A stretch of 64,000 nucleotides of DNA from Tritrichomonas musculus (taxonomy: Eukaryota > Parabasalia > Tritrichomonadida > Tritrichomonadidae), in assembly GCA_039105265.1 (NCBI GenBank), contig JAPFFF010000056.1, forward strand, positions 806,001 through 870,000, read 5' to 3'. The translations under genes were made by a program, and so were the position numbers. The notes beneath the pieces are model-generated. The model did no database searches and was not told the origin of the DNA. It saw nothing but the letters and a program-made list of their open reading frames with translations. Shown here in pieces: positions 50,421 through 59,790 of the stretch; position 1 is the stretch's first letter, and every line of letters begins with the position of its first letter.

Positions 50421-53400
50421 ATGACTGCAATAATTACAAAACAAAATGCGAAAGATGGAGCATTCATCGGTGGTGGAGGTGGTATGCCCGATAAAGACTC
50501 GGAATTTAAAAATATTCATGTTCATGGTGATGCCACTATTGATGGAGACATAATAATGACTTCAACAAATCCTCAAAGTTTAACATTAAGACTTGCTGAC
50601 ATTGACACCTCAGTTTCATCATACAATACACAAACCATGAAATTTACGGATGAATTAAACAATCATGAATCAAGAATTAAAACATTAGAAGATAAACAAG
50701 ATGGTGATAATGGTGACTTTTCATTTGAAGATGGTATATATGATTTCATCATTACTTCAGATAAATTAACGGAAAATTTAGATCAACCAGATTTAAACAC
50801 ATTATCAATCAAAACTGAATTTGGTGAATATATCGGTGATGTATTCGAAATAGAATTACCTGCATATATGAAATTACCAAAAGCAATTATAACTAAAACT
50901 TCTAAAGAAAACATGTTTAAAAATCCTATCGTCAATATCTCAAATGGAAATTATGAGTTGGTTTATCAAGAAGATGACGTTGGAGCAAAAATATATATGT
51001 CAAATAAAAAAGGTGATACACCATTAAATTTATATACATCTGGATTTATGAAAATCAATTATATCGCAAATCAAAAAACAAATGTTAGTTGTGACAAAGC
51101 TAATGATTCAAATAAATTAATAAATCTTAAGTGTAATACAATAGATGCGGATAATTGCTTTAAATTATATCGTTCACCATTGCCTGACTTTTACGAAATG
51201 AAAGCATTTGGTGTAATAGATGATAAAACAAATCCTTTATATTATGCTGATTGGGGATATGTTCCTGGTAGTCCTGAATTTGAAGCATTAATTGATGGTC
51301 AAACTTTTGAGTTTCATGATGAAGCATTCGGTACTGATTACAAAATGACTAAAAAAGGTAATGAATGGGTAGGTACTAATTACAGTTTCAATATACCTCT
51401 GAAATTAACACGTAAAAATCCTGGTTCTCATGAAGTAGCCTTTATATGTATTGCTAAAAATGAAGCTAATAAAAAAGTGTTACACACTTTCGCTGGTTAT
51501 GATAATCAAGGAAACCCATTTGAGTTATTAGTTAATAAAGGAATGTTAACACCAAAAGATAACTGTAAAATTCAAACGTATAAAGAAGATAATGACGCAT
51601 GGAGGGTTTACATTTACCCCGTCAAAGATTTTGCTAATTGTACATATTCAGCAACTTTGAACATAAATAATAAAACTTACGACTTCATTGTTGACTTTGA
51701 ATATAAATCATCTGGATTAAATAATTATAAACTTCAATCCGACAATTACTTTGAATTACTTGAATACCATTATACTTCACCTTTGCAAGTCGGAAATCCT
51801 CCATATGGTTTAATATTATATATGCCAAAAGATGATGAATTAATTTATACTATTGCTGATGTAAGTTATGAAAAAGGAATGAATACATTTGAGTTCTTAG
51901 CTAATACTGGATATTATACTGTCTCACCACGACCTGAAGCATGCACAACACTTTATACAAACTTTAATATCCAAACATCAGGTGTAGTCATAGGTGAAAA
52001 CATTGAATCCCATGTTTTCGTTTTAAATTCATTAGGTAACACTGTTGATATTGCAGTTAATCAAATATCAGCACTTCAAAATTATTGTGCAAAGTTAGAG
52101 AAAGAAATTAACGATATGAAAAATAAAACAAATTGGTTTGATGTAGTTATGGATGTCGTACAAATTAGTAACTTTTGTTTTAACTTTGGTGGATTAATGA
52201 AAGTTGGTGCTGAAGGTATATTTGGTGCATTAAAATTAGCGTTTAGTAAAAATGCTGGATCAACTGTTAAAGAAGTTGCATATGTTGATGAAATAATTGA
52301 CGATGGATTAGTATTAGCACCTCATGAAGTAGTTGAAGAAAAACCTTATATTGAAACGGAAATTATAATTCCTGATGAAAGATTATGTTTTAAATATTAC
52401 TGTGAACATATTGAAACTAATTATAAAATTGATGTTTCATTTATGGTTGATGATATTGGCGAGATGTACCGAATTTACGAATATGAGTATAAGGAAAATG
52501 GAAGTATTGAATGTTTGAACTCAGATGTTACAGATATTTCAGCTATTAATTGCGAATTAGTTTATGAATTTCCATATCTTTTAATTTATGGAACAATTCA
52601 GCCATCATTTGTTAAACTCAAATACACCCCAGCAGCTAAAAACGATAATGAATTATTATTAGGTGAAACATTAACTAATAACCAATTATTAACAGCATCA
52701 GCAACTAAAAAATTGATTGAAAATCATAAAAATTATTTAAATGAATCATTCACGAATAAATTAAGTGAAACATTAAATAATTATGCAACTGTTCGATATA
52801 TTCAAGATAATTATCCGTCATACACATATTTAAACACAAACTTTAAAAATAACAATCAATTAACAAATATATTAAATGCTTATGCATTAAAAACAGAATT
52901 AGCTGAAGCAATCCCAACAATACCAAATGATTTAGTTAATGAATCTGCACTGAGTACTGCATTGACAACAGCTTTGGAACAATATGCGAAGACTCAGGAC
53001 TTGCCAGATATGACCAAGTATGCACTCGCTGAAGATATCCCTGAGATACCCACAGATTTGGTTAATGAATCTGCATTGAGTACTGCATTGAGTACTGTGT
53101 TGGAACCATACGCGAAGACTCAGGACTTACCAGATATGACCAAGTATGCACTCACAACAGATATCCCAGAGATACCCACTGATTTGGTTAATGAATCTAA
53201 ACTGAGTACAGCTTTGGAACCATATGCGAAGACCCAAGACTTACCAGATATGACCAAGTATGCACTCTCAACAGATATCCCGGAGATACCCACAGATTTG
53301 GTTAATGAATCTGCATTGAGTACAGCTTTGGCACCATACGCGAAGACTCAAGACTTGCCAGATATGACCAAGTATGCACTCACAACAGATATACCAAAAG

Positions 53401-54155
53401 AGTATTTCACTGATATCAGTGGAGAGGTTTATTTCAAAGACCCAAACAACATTCTGACATTGGGTGGAGCAAATCAGACATGTAGTGATGCACCTCTCAT
53501 GGTCATGAAACCAAATCATTCTCGAAATGCAAGAATATTGAGCATTGGCAATCAACTTGATAGTTCGAAGGAAAGATGGTTAGATTTTGATATTAATGTA
53601 AAAAGTGATGAAGCGACCATCAAATACAATGAAATAACAGCATTGAAAATTACTCAATCAAAAGTTTATATTATGAATGCATATGATATGGACGGCAATG
53701 CCTATGCTAAAATCAATTCCAACACAACTATTACTCATTACTGTCCAATTGAGGAATCAATGAATTCAATAAATGATTTTGTAATTGGTGCACCAGTATA
53801 TATGACAGGTAAGGTTTACAAACAAGTTAAGAATGAATGGATACCATCAACTGAAAATGACACAACGGATTGTATTTGTTCAGTAAAGACTAATGGAAAA
53901 TGGAATGAGTATGTTGGAATTTGTGTTAAGATTGATGAAGTTAATAAATGTGTAACATTTGCTTCAGGTGGTGATTATTTAGTTAAAGTTACAGATACAT
54001 CATGTTATGGAATTGGGGATGAAGTTTTTATTGATGAAGGAGAATTGAAAACATTAACTGGTCAAACAGCAATTACATCAAAAATACACCGAACAACGGT
54101 GGGCGTGATTACAGCAAAAATAAATGATAAAATGTTAGCTGTATTTAAAACATAA
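50421..54155 (+). CDS. Large fibre-like Maverick protein (1244 aa)
   Basis: Starts with a Gly-rich stretch (GGGGGMPDKDSEFKNIHVHG) like phage/virus fibre bases, then a short coiled coil, then a beta-rich body. A block near residues 490-540 (VSPRPEACTTLYTNFNI) is shared with both proteins in 59791-64000. A hydrophobic segment lies at about 575-600. Residues about 835-993 contain four near-identical 41-residue repeats (DLVNESALSTAL...YAKTQDLPDMTKYAL). The C-terminal 250 residues are a beta-rich head (FVIGAPVYMTGKVYKQV). This is a likely spike or fibre of the Maverick particle. The repeat units are also nearly identical in DNA, so copy number may vary. Confidence 0.65.
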   Translation: MTAIITKQNAKDGAFIGGGGGMPDKDSEFKNIHVHGDATIDGDIIMTSTNPQSLTLRLADIDTSVSSYNTQTMKFTDELNNHESRIKTLEDKQDGDNGDFSFEDGIYDFIITSDKLTENLDQPDLNTLSIKTEFGEYIGDVFEIELPAYMKLPKAIITKTSKENMFKNPIVNISNGNYELVYQEDDVGAKIYMSNKKGDTPLNLYTSGFMKINYIANQKTNVSCDKANDSNKLINLKCNTIDADNCFKLYRSPLPDFYEMKAFGVIDDKTNPLYYADWGYVPGSPEFEALIDGQTFEFHDEAFGTDYKMTKKGNEWVGTNYSFNIPLKLTRKNPGSHEVAFICIAKNEANKKVLHTFAGYDNQGNPFELLVNKGMLTPKDNCKIQTYKEDNDAWRVYIYPVKDFANCTYSATLNINNKTYDFIVDFEYKSSGLNNYKLQSDNYFELLEYHYTSPLQVGNPPYGLILYMPKDDELIYTIADVSYEKGMNTFEFLANTGYYTVSPRPEACTTLYTNFNIQTSGVVIGENIESHVFVLNSLGNTVDIAVNQISALQNYCAKLEKEINDMKNKTNWFDVVMDVVQISNFCFNFGGLMKVGAEGIFGALKLAFSKNAGSTVKEVAYVDEIIDDGLVLAPHEVVEEKPYIETEIIIPDERLCFKYYCEHIETNYKIDVSFMVDDIGEMYRIYEYEYKENGSIECLNSDVTDISAINCELVYEFPYLLIYGTIQPSFVKLKYTPAAKNDNELLLGETLTNNQLLTASATKKLIENHKNYLNESFTNKLSETLNNYATVRYIQDNYPSYTYLNTNFKNNNQLTNILNAYALKTELAEAIPTIPNDLVNESALSTALTTALEQYAKTQDLPDMTKYALAEDIPEIPTDLVNESALSTALSTVLEPYAKTQDLPDMTKYALTTDIPEIPTDLVNESKLSTALEPYAKTQDLPDMTKYALSTDIPEIPTDLVNESALSTALAPYAKTQDLPDMTKYALTTDIPKEYFTDISGEVYFKDPNNILTLGGANQTCSDAPLMVMKPNHSRNARILSIGNQLDSSKERWLDFDINVKSDEATIKYNEITALKITQSKVYIMNAYDMDGNAYAKINSNTTITHYCPIEESMNSINDFVIGAPVYMTGKVYKQVKNEWIPSTENDTTDCICSVKTNGKWNEYVGICVKIDEVNKCVTFASGGDYLVKVTDTSCYGIGDEVFIDEGELKTLTGQTAITSKIHRTTVGVITAKINDKMLAVFKT
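52924..53400 (+). repeat. Four 120-126-bp tandem repeats in the fibre gene
   Basis: Each unit carries GACTTGCCAGATATGACC-type text and encodes one 40-42-residue module. Units are more G+C-rich than the rest of the gene and highly alike, suggesting recent unit duplication. Confidence 0.9.
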
Positions 54156-54156
54156 A

Positions 54157-54798
54157 TTAATACGTCATTTTCAAACTAATTCCATATTTAACAAATTCAC
54201 TGTAAATGTTGTTGTAATCATATTTTAACTCACTAGTTTTACCATCTTTAGTAATCAATATTTTTGAAACATAAATGATTTTGTTTGATTTTGCAGTGCA
54301 TCCAGAACATCCGATATCTTCATTAAGTACTAACTCAACTTTATCGCAATCAGTTAACAACTTTATCATATTCATTAATAACTTACTTTCACAAACAACG
54401 TAAGCATTTATTTTTAACGGATTTGATTCATACATTTCAACTAACATTTGTAGAAATTGGTTTTTCTTTTCTAAATCCTCAATTTCATTTCCTAAATCTG
54501 CAATACCTCTGTCTCGAGTTAATGGGAAATTGCTGTTTGTTGGAGGTTGAGATTGATAGTTCAAATCCTCCGTCGTCGGAATATATAAAGTTTGACCAAC
54601 CGGTGGAATATCCGCAGGTTGGTTCGCTTGAGTAAAATTTGCGTTAGGATTAAGAGGTTGAACATTAGGATAAAGTGGAACGGTTTGAGGTCGTGGTTTA
54701 GTTGATGGTTTAATGTTAATGTTAACATTTGTGTTTTGTTCTTGCTTAATAGTGTTATCGGTTTCACTACTTAATATTCTTGCTTGCTTTAATGTCAT
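54157..54798 (-). CDS. Maverick protein of unknown function (213 aa)
   Basis: Pro/Asn/Gln-rich disordered N-terminal half (NINIKPSTKPRPQTVPLYPN), a short coiled coil (DLGNEIEDLEKKNQFLQML), then a compact alpha/beta end with a CSGC pair. Tail-to-tail with the fibre gene; leader TTTTTATTTAAAACTAAAT. No family recognised. Confidence 0.6.
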   Translation of the reverse strand: MTLKQARILSSETDNTIKQEQNTNVNINIKPSTKPRPQTVPLYPNVQPLNPNANFTQANQPADIPPVGQTLYIPTTEDLNYQSQPPTNSNFPLTRDRGIADLGNEIEDLEKKNQFLQMLVEMYESNPLKINAYVVCESKLLMNMIKLLTDCDKVELVLNEDIGCSGCTAKSNKIIYVSKILITKDGKTSELKYDYNNIYSEFVKYGISLKMTY

Positions 54799-54849
54799 AT
54801 TTAGTTTTAAATAAAAATATTAAATCATAATTTTTAATTAAATTTAAAT

Positions 54850-55101
54850 ATGGCTTTTGGTAGTTGGTTTAAAAAGTTAGCGGGGAAAGTTAAAGAAGCA
54901 GCTAAAGATTTCGCTGATGGCTTCAAATTTGGATGGAATAAAACAAAATCAATAATGGAAAAGTTACCTGTTGTTGGTAATGTTGCAAAAATATTACCTA
55001 AATTTGATAATTCAAATAATCCAGCGTTGGAGTATTTCGGTAGTGATGGGTTCTATGGACGTAGTCCTGGGCAAAGCCTTGTTAAAGATAAAGGTTCTTA
55101 A
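54850..55101 (+). CDS. Small amphipathic Maverick protein, possibly pVI-like (83 aa)
   Basis: An 83-residue protein starting with a strong amphipathic basic helix (MAFGSWFKKLAGKVKEAAKD), then KLPVVGNVAKILPKF and a Gly-rich tail. This layout recalls membrane-lytic minor capsid proteins such as adenovirus pVI, which Polintons may have an equivalent of. Function inferred from composition only. Its 3' end overlaps the minus-strand gene 55082-55312. Confidence 0.5.
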   Translation: MAFGSWFKKLAGKVKEAAKDFADGFKFGWNKTKSIMEKLPVVGNVAKILPKFDNSNNPALEYFGSDGFYGRSPGQSLVKDKGS

Positions 55102-55312
55102 CGGCTCTATTTAATAATTGTCTTACTTTCATACACTGATCATATTTATTTTGAATTCTTGCACGACTAAGTTTTCCTTTCTCCGTTGTTGGTTCAGGTT
55201 GACTTAATACTTTTCTATAATATTGAAGACGTGAATTTATGAGTTTCAACGTTGGAGTAGCAAATGTTTTACGTTCATGACGTTGTTTAAGGGGTGGTAA
55301 GGTTTGAGACAT
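55082..55312 (-). CDS. Small basic Maverick protein (76 aa)
   Basis: Basic helical protein (MSQTLPPLKQRHERKTFATP start, RARIQNKYDQCMKVRQLLNR end), with 20 bases of 3' overlap with the 83-aa gene. Leader TTTTATCTCATAATAAAAAT fits the other Maverick genes. It could bind DNA inside a particle; no family recognised. Confidence 0.5.
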   Translation of the reverse strand: MSQTLPPLKQRHERKTFATPTLKLINSRLQYYRKVLSQPEPTTEKGKLSRARIQNKYDQCMKVRQLLNRAVKNLYL

Positions 55313-55417
55313 ATTTTTATTATGAGATAAAAAATTTAATTTATGAAAAATAAACTAAATAATTATTTTATCATTCATGAAATCATCAAATATCTTTAAT
55401 TTAATTTATTTTAAATC

Positions 55418-57025
55418 ATGACTGAAACATTATTTAATAACACAGATGGAATAATTTCATATGTGACAAGTAAGATAGAAAAGTACGAACCGAATAGATT
55501 TGAGGAACAAGTTAAATATTATATAAATCATTATTGTGAAAAATATTTGAAAGTGAAAATTCCAGCTCAACATATAAACAATTTCTATATAATTCATTAC
55601 TTAACCATTCGTGATATAGTAAAGGATGAAGAACATAGACGTGAAGTAGAAATGGAACGTGAACGAATGGCAGATTATGATGTAGCAGTGAGAATAGCAA
55701 GAGAGGATTTATTGAGCAAAGTTCATAAGAACAAAAATAAATTATCATTTAATCAAGTGAAAAGATTAAACTCATTTAAACCATTACTAGATGAAGATAT
55801 TAGACACATATATGATGAGTATGAAAGAGAATGGGAGGAAGTACATAAGAATGAAGAGCCGAAAGTCAGAAAAGAAACGTTTGGCGATAAATTAGATAAA
55901 TTTGTTGTTGAACACATGAATGATGATTTATTAACATATGACAATTTTGTTAAAGTCACAAGTGGATGGAATAGAGGAAGAAGATCAATTAATAATTGGT
56001 ATGAAGATTATAAACGAAAATATTTTCAACAACCTGGGACGACTATAAAATATGATAAAATACCATTTACGGGATTATTTGGATATAAAAGTAAAGATAA
56101 AATCAATGCTTTAAAACTAATTAACCCAGAACTGAAAGAAGAAAAGGGAAAAATTCCTTCATCATTTCCTTTAAAACAAAATATAAAACATTATCAATTA
56201 CATAAAGTTGCAGAAAGGAACACATGGATGATTGATTTAATGTTTTGTGGAAAATTGGGTTATTTGGTAGCAATAAATGTGAATACTAAATACTTATTTG
56301 TTGAATTATTAAATGATGTGGTGGGAGAGAATGAATTTTCAAAAGGAACTATTAAATCAACTGTTTCATATTTGAGAGCATTAAATAAAATGATTGAGAA
56401 AGGTGCTAATGTAATACATTTAACAGGAGATGGTGAAGGAAGTTTTAATTCAAAGTTGGCGTGGGAATCATTTTATAATTCACGAGGAATTGATTTTAAA
56501 CCAGTGACTAGACAAGTAATGGGTAACTATCCCGATTTCATGAAGAAAGAACAGGAAGATGTAAAAAATGATCCTTTGCATTCAAGTTTAGGAATTATTG
56601 ATAGAGTAATTAGAACCATTAGAGATATGGCGTATAATATGAAAATTGGTGTAATAACTCCTGAAGTAATGAATGAAATAGTTAATCAATACAATAATGC
56701 ACCACATAGAGGATTGAGTAAATGGGCAGGTTTTAGTGTAACACCAAAGATGGTAAATGATGATCCAGAACTTGAAAATTATATTGTGAGGAGAATATTA
56801 CAAGCTAATTGGGAAATTAAAAATAATGCATGTTTTAATATTAATGATGGAGTAAATGTTAAAGTTTATAATGAAAAAGATCCAATGATGAAAAGAAGAT
56901 CAATAATTCAACCAGGAGAGTTTAAAGTTATTGGTAAAGAAAATGGATTATTTAAAGTAGAAGGAAAACTTAATGGTAAAAATAGAATTCAATTATTACC
57001 AAGATATTTATTGGACCCTATTTAA
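55418..57025 (+). CDS. Maverick integrase (retroviral-integrase type)
   Basis: A 535-residue protein. Residues about 265-430 form the RNase H-like integrase core: TWMIDLMFCGKLGYLVAINV with the first Asp, VIHLTGDGEGSFNSK with the second, and LGIIDRVIRTIRDMAYNM at the third acidic position. A Lys/Glu-rich helical N-terminal half precedes it. After NNAPHRGLSKWAGFSVTPKM the C-terminus has an SH3/chromo-like beta fold (GVNVKVYNEKDP; GEFKVIGKENGLFKVEGK). It inserts the element and makes the short target duplications. It overlaps by four bases at its 3' end with the polymerase gene on the other strand. Confidence 0.85.
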   Translation: MTETLFNNTDGIISYVTSKIEKYEPNRFEEQVKYYINHYCEKYLKVKIPAQHINNFYIIHYLTIRDIVKDEEHRREVEMERERMADYDVAVRIAREDLLSKVHKNKNKLSFNQVKRLNSFKPLLDEDIRHIYDEYEREWEEVHKNEEPKVRKETFGDKLDKFVVEHMNDDLLTYDNFVKVTSGWNRGRRSINNWYEDYKRKYFQQPGTTIKYDKIPFTGLFGYKSKDKINALKLINPELKEEKGKIPSSFPLKQNIKHYQLHKVAERNTWMIDLMFCGKLGYLVAINVNTKYLFVELLNDVVGENEFSKGTIKSTVSYLRALNKMIEKGANVIHLTGDGEGSFNSKLAWESFYNSRGIDFKPVTRQVMGNYPDFMKKEQEDVKNDPLHSSLGIIDRVIRTIRDMAYNMKIGVITPEVMNEIVNQYNNAPHRGLSKWAGFSVTPKMVNDDPELENYIVRRILQANWEIKNNACFNINDGVNVKVYNEKDPMMKRRSIIQPGEFKVIGKENGLFKVEGKLNGKNRIQLLPRYLLDPI

Positions 57026-59303
57026 AGAACTTCATAATTGTTCGCTCTTAATCCTTTTATAAATGGTGCACATGCTTCATTCGGTAATACTATCATTTTA
57101 TTATGAAATCCAGTTAAAGCATTTTTGTTAATCGTTATTTTTGACATCATGTTATGATTCATTTGTAAGTTAATGTTCTTACCTGATTTAACACTTTGAT
57201 TATCTAATATATCTTTATAATCTGATGAAACAATTTTGTTTGTCTTTAATGAAACACCTTTAAGTTTTAAGGATTTAGTCACACCGTTGTTATTCCATAT
57301 TGTATAACATTTAGGACATAAAGCTACTTGATTATCACCGTATTTTTCAACACAGCAACCCAAAATTTTCTTTTCATCATAAACTGTATTAATTGATGGA
57401 TCAGGCATGAATTTATAAATATTTTCATCATAAAATTGTTGATCTTTAATGATGTGTTTAAATACTTGATCATTTGATTCATTCATGTTTCCAGCAATAG
57501 CAAAATATGCTGAATCAGTGTCTGCAGATGTTAAATGAAATTTATTAGTGTCCAAACATTTAAACATAAAGTCATAAATGAATGTTAAATACCAAAATTT
57601 AGCATTATCAAGAGTGAAGAATGCCGTTTGAATACATGTTTTACACCTGAATGATTTAGGATTTGATTGAATAAGGAATGTATCATCAGCAATTCTGGAA
57701 CCATTAATATAAGTATCTGATACAATTGATTGATAAGCTTTATCTGAATCACAAATTTTAACCTTACTATATTTTTCTGTATTCATTCCATCATAACCGT
57801 ATGAACCATTCATTGATATTTTATAAAATTTTTCGTTACCAGATGATTTACCAGCAATAATATCTTGACGTTTACGCATGAATTCGTTAACAAATGGATG
57901 AAAAGCTTTATTTGCCTCATACAATGATAAATTAAGGATATCAGTAACTTTTAATCCATGATCAATGAGGAACCATAAATAATAACAACCAAATGATTTA
58001 AATTCACCCATTGTATCTAATGTCATTGTTAATTTAGTATCTGTTTTATCAATAACACTAATTTTATTTTTCTTTCCGTATTGATACATATATTTACCAA
58101 TAACATCTTCAGTATTTTTAATATCAAAATTACGAAATACTGGTGGAAAGTTAATGAGATCATTTATTTTATTAATGGGACATTCTAATTTAACTTTAGC
58201 TCTAAATATCAATTCAGGATTTGGCTCATATCTATGTTTAGTATAAATTATATTCATACATTTTTTATAAACTTCATCTTTTTTGTTTCCATTTTCGTCA
58301 TAACATTCAAAACGAGTAATTAATGAACCGGGCATATACATAATGCCTCCATGATAAGGGTTAAATTCATGATAATTTGACGAAAATGATGAAGGATAAA
58401 GTGAGTTGAAATCAACACCCACAACATGTGAAACAATATGGGGTGTATCATATGAAATAACTTTATTTTGCTCAAATTTGAATTTATTAATGTGTGAAAC
58501 ACCACGGATATTTTTACGATGCATTACCATAGATAAACCACCTGTTATACCTTCACGTAAATCATAATATTCTTTTTCATTTGACAAAGTAGATGGTAAT
58601 TTATGAAGCCGACAATATTTATTTAATTGAATTCTTAAACGAGTCACTTTATCATCTGAACGATTTCTTAATTGATTGCATGATGCACAAGCTAATAAAC
58701 AATTACTTAATTCATGACCTATATCATTATTGATTCTATCAAGTGTTGGTTTATTATGATTTGTGAAATGTTCACCACAGAGATGACATTTACCAGTTGA
58801 AGGATTATTATATAATTTCATGAATTCATCAAAATCATCTTCTGAAACTACTTTATTTAAATTACGTTGAGGTTTGTTTGGATTTAATTTATTGAATCTT
58901 TCATCTTGATAATAATATGAATCACATTTATAACTCCACCAATTTAGACTAGGAATGAAAGTATTTGATGTATTGATTATGTTATAGTCAATTGATGGAT
59001 CAAAATTTTTATAAGCTAGTGCGTATTTAATACAAACTGAATTTTTAGATAATGAAAGATTTGAGATTAAATCAACGTTATATTGAGCGTTTAAATTAAT
59101 GAGGTTATCAATTGGTTTAATCATCATTTCAACATCATTATCATTATAAGAAAGTAAATAATCCCAACGTGTATTAAAACGTTTTGAATCTTCAAGATAT
59201 AGTTTATATTCTTCTTCAGTAATGAGGAAACGTTGACCAAGATATGAATAAAAGTCTTTATATTCGAATGGTTGAGATTGTGAAAGTACAACATTAAAGT
59301 TTT
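57022..59303 (-). CDS. Maverick protein-primed family B DNA polymerase, part on this side of an insertion
   Basis: Family B motifs in order on the minus strand: motif A VDFNSLYPSSF (about 58410), motif B KISMNGSYGYDGM (about 57810), motif C SADTDSAYF (about 57520). The closely spaced small thumb region and Cys pair CCVEKYGDNQVALCPKC follow. Before motif A lies an HNH/endonuclease VII-like cluster (CHLCGEHF, LDRINNDIGHELSNC, CASCNQLRNR; about 58650-58800). The frame is open from the first Met at 59127 back to 59303, where the element starting at 59304 is inserted; the rest of the gene is not visible. It would replicate the Maverick from its ends by protein priming. Confidence 0.88.
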
Positions 59304-59459
59304 AGTAGTATATACGAGTCGGTTTCCGTTGGGGCCACGCTACGCTTAAGCCCACACGTCAACACGAACTCGTGATAAAAATAAAAAATAAAAATGATAA
59401 AAATAAAAATAAAAAAATAAAAAAATAAAAAAAAAAAAATAAAAAAATTTTTCTTCAAC

Positions 59460-59745
59460 TTGTTTTTTTTTCTTGAAGTACTACTAGGGACCTAAACAAC
59501 TACCTCGGGTCCCCACTACTACTAGGGACCTAAACAACTACCTCGGGTCCCCACTACTTGTTTTTTCTTGAAGTACTACTAGGGACCTAAACAACTACCT
59601 CGGGTCCCCACTACTTGTTTTTTCTTGAAGTACTACTAGGGACCTAAACAACTACTAGGGACCTAAACAACTACCTCGGGTCCCCACTACTACTAGGGAC
59701 CTAAACAACTACCTCGGGTCCCCACTACTTGTTTTTTCTTGAAGT
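59460..59745. repeat. G+C-rich minisatellite at the end of the nested element
   Basis: Repeats of ACTAGGGACCTAAACAACT plus ACCTCGGGTCCCCACTACT, some joined through TTGTTTTTTCTTGAAGTACT. GGGACC and GGTCCC in each unit can pair over a 14-base loop. About six units, irregularly arranged. Confidence 0.85.
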
Positions 59746-59790
59746 ACTACTACTGAAACGGCACAGGTACCTGCCCCGAGAATCTCGTAC

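Larger units (their letters stand above)
45133..59303 (+). mobile_element. Maverick/Polinton, left 14 kb, interrupted by two other elements
   Basis: Begins at AGTAGTGTATATGAG (45133), close to the AG-starting ends known for Mavericks. Visible parts, left to right: repeat-rich end, putative capsid gene, three small genes, fibre-like gene, small genes on both strands, integrase, family B polymerase. Packaging ATPase and cysteine protease, usual Maverick genes, are not in the visible part and may lie beyond. The element looks young: its frames are long, and the interruptions seen are two insertions by other elements, one in the capsid gene and one at the polymerase gene, the latter running off the window. 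Right end not visible. Confidence 0.85.
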
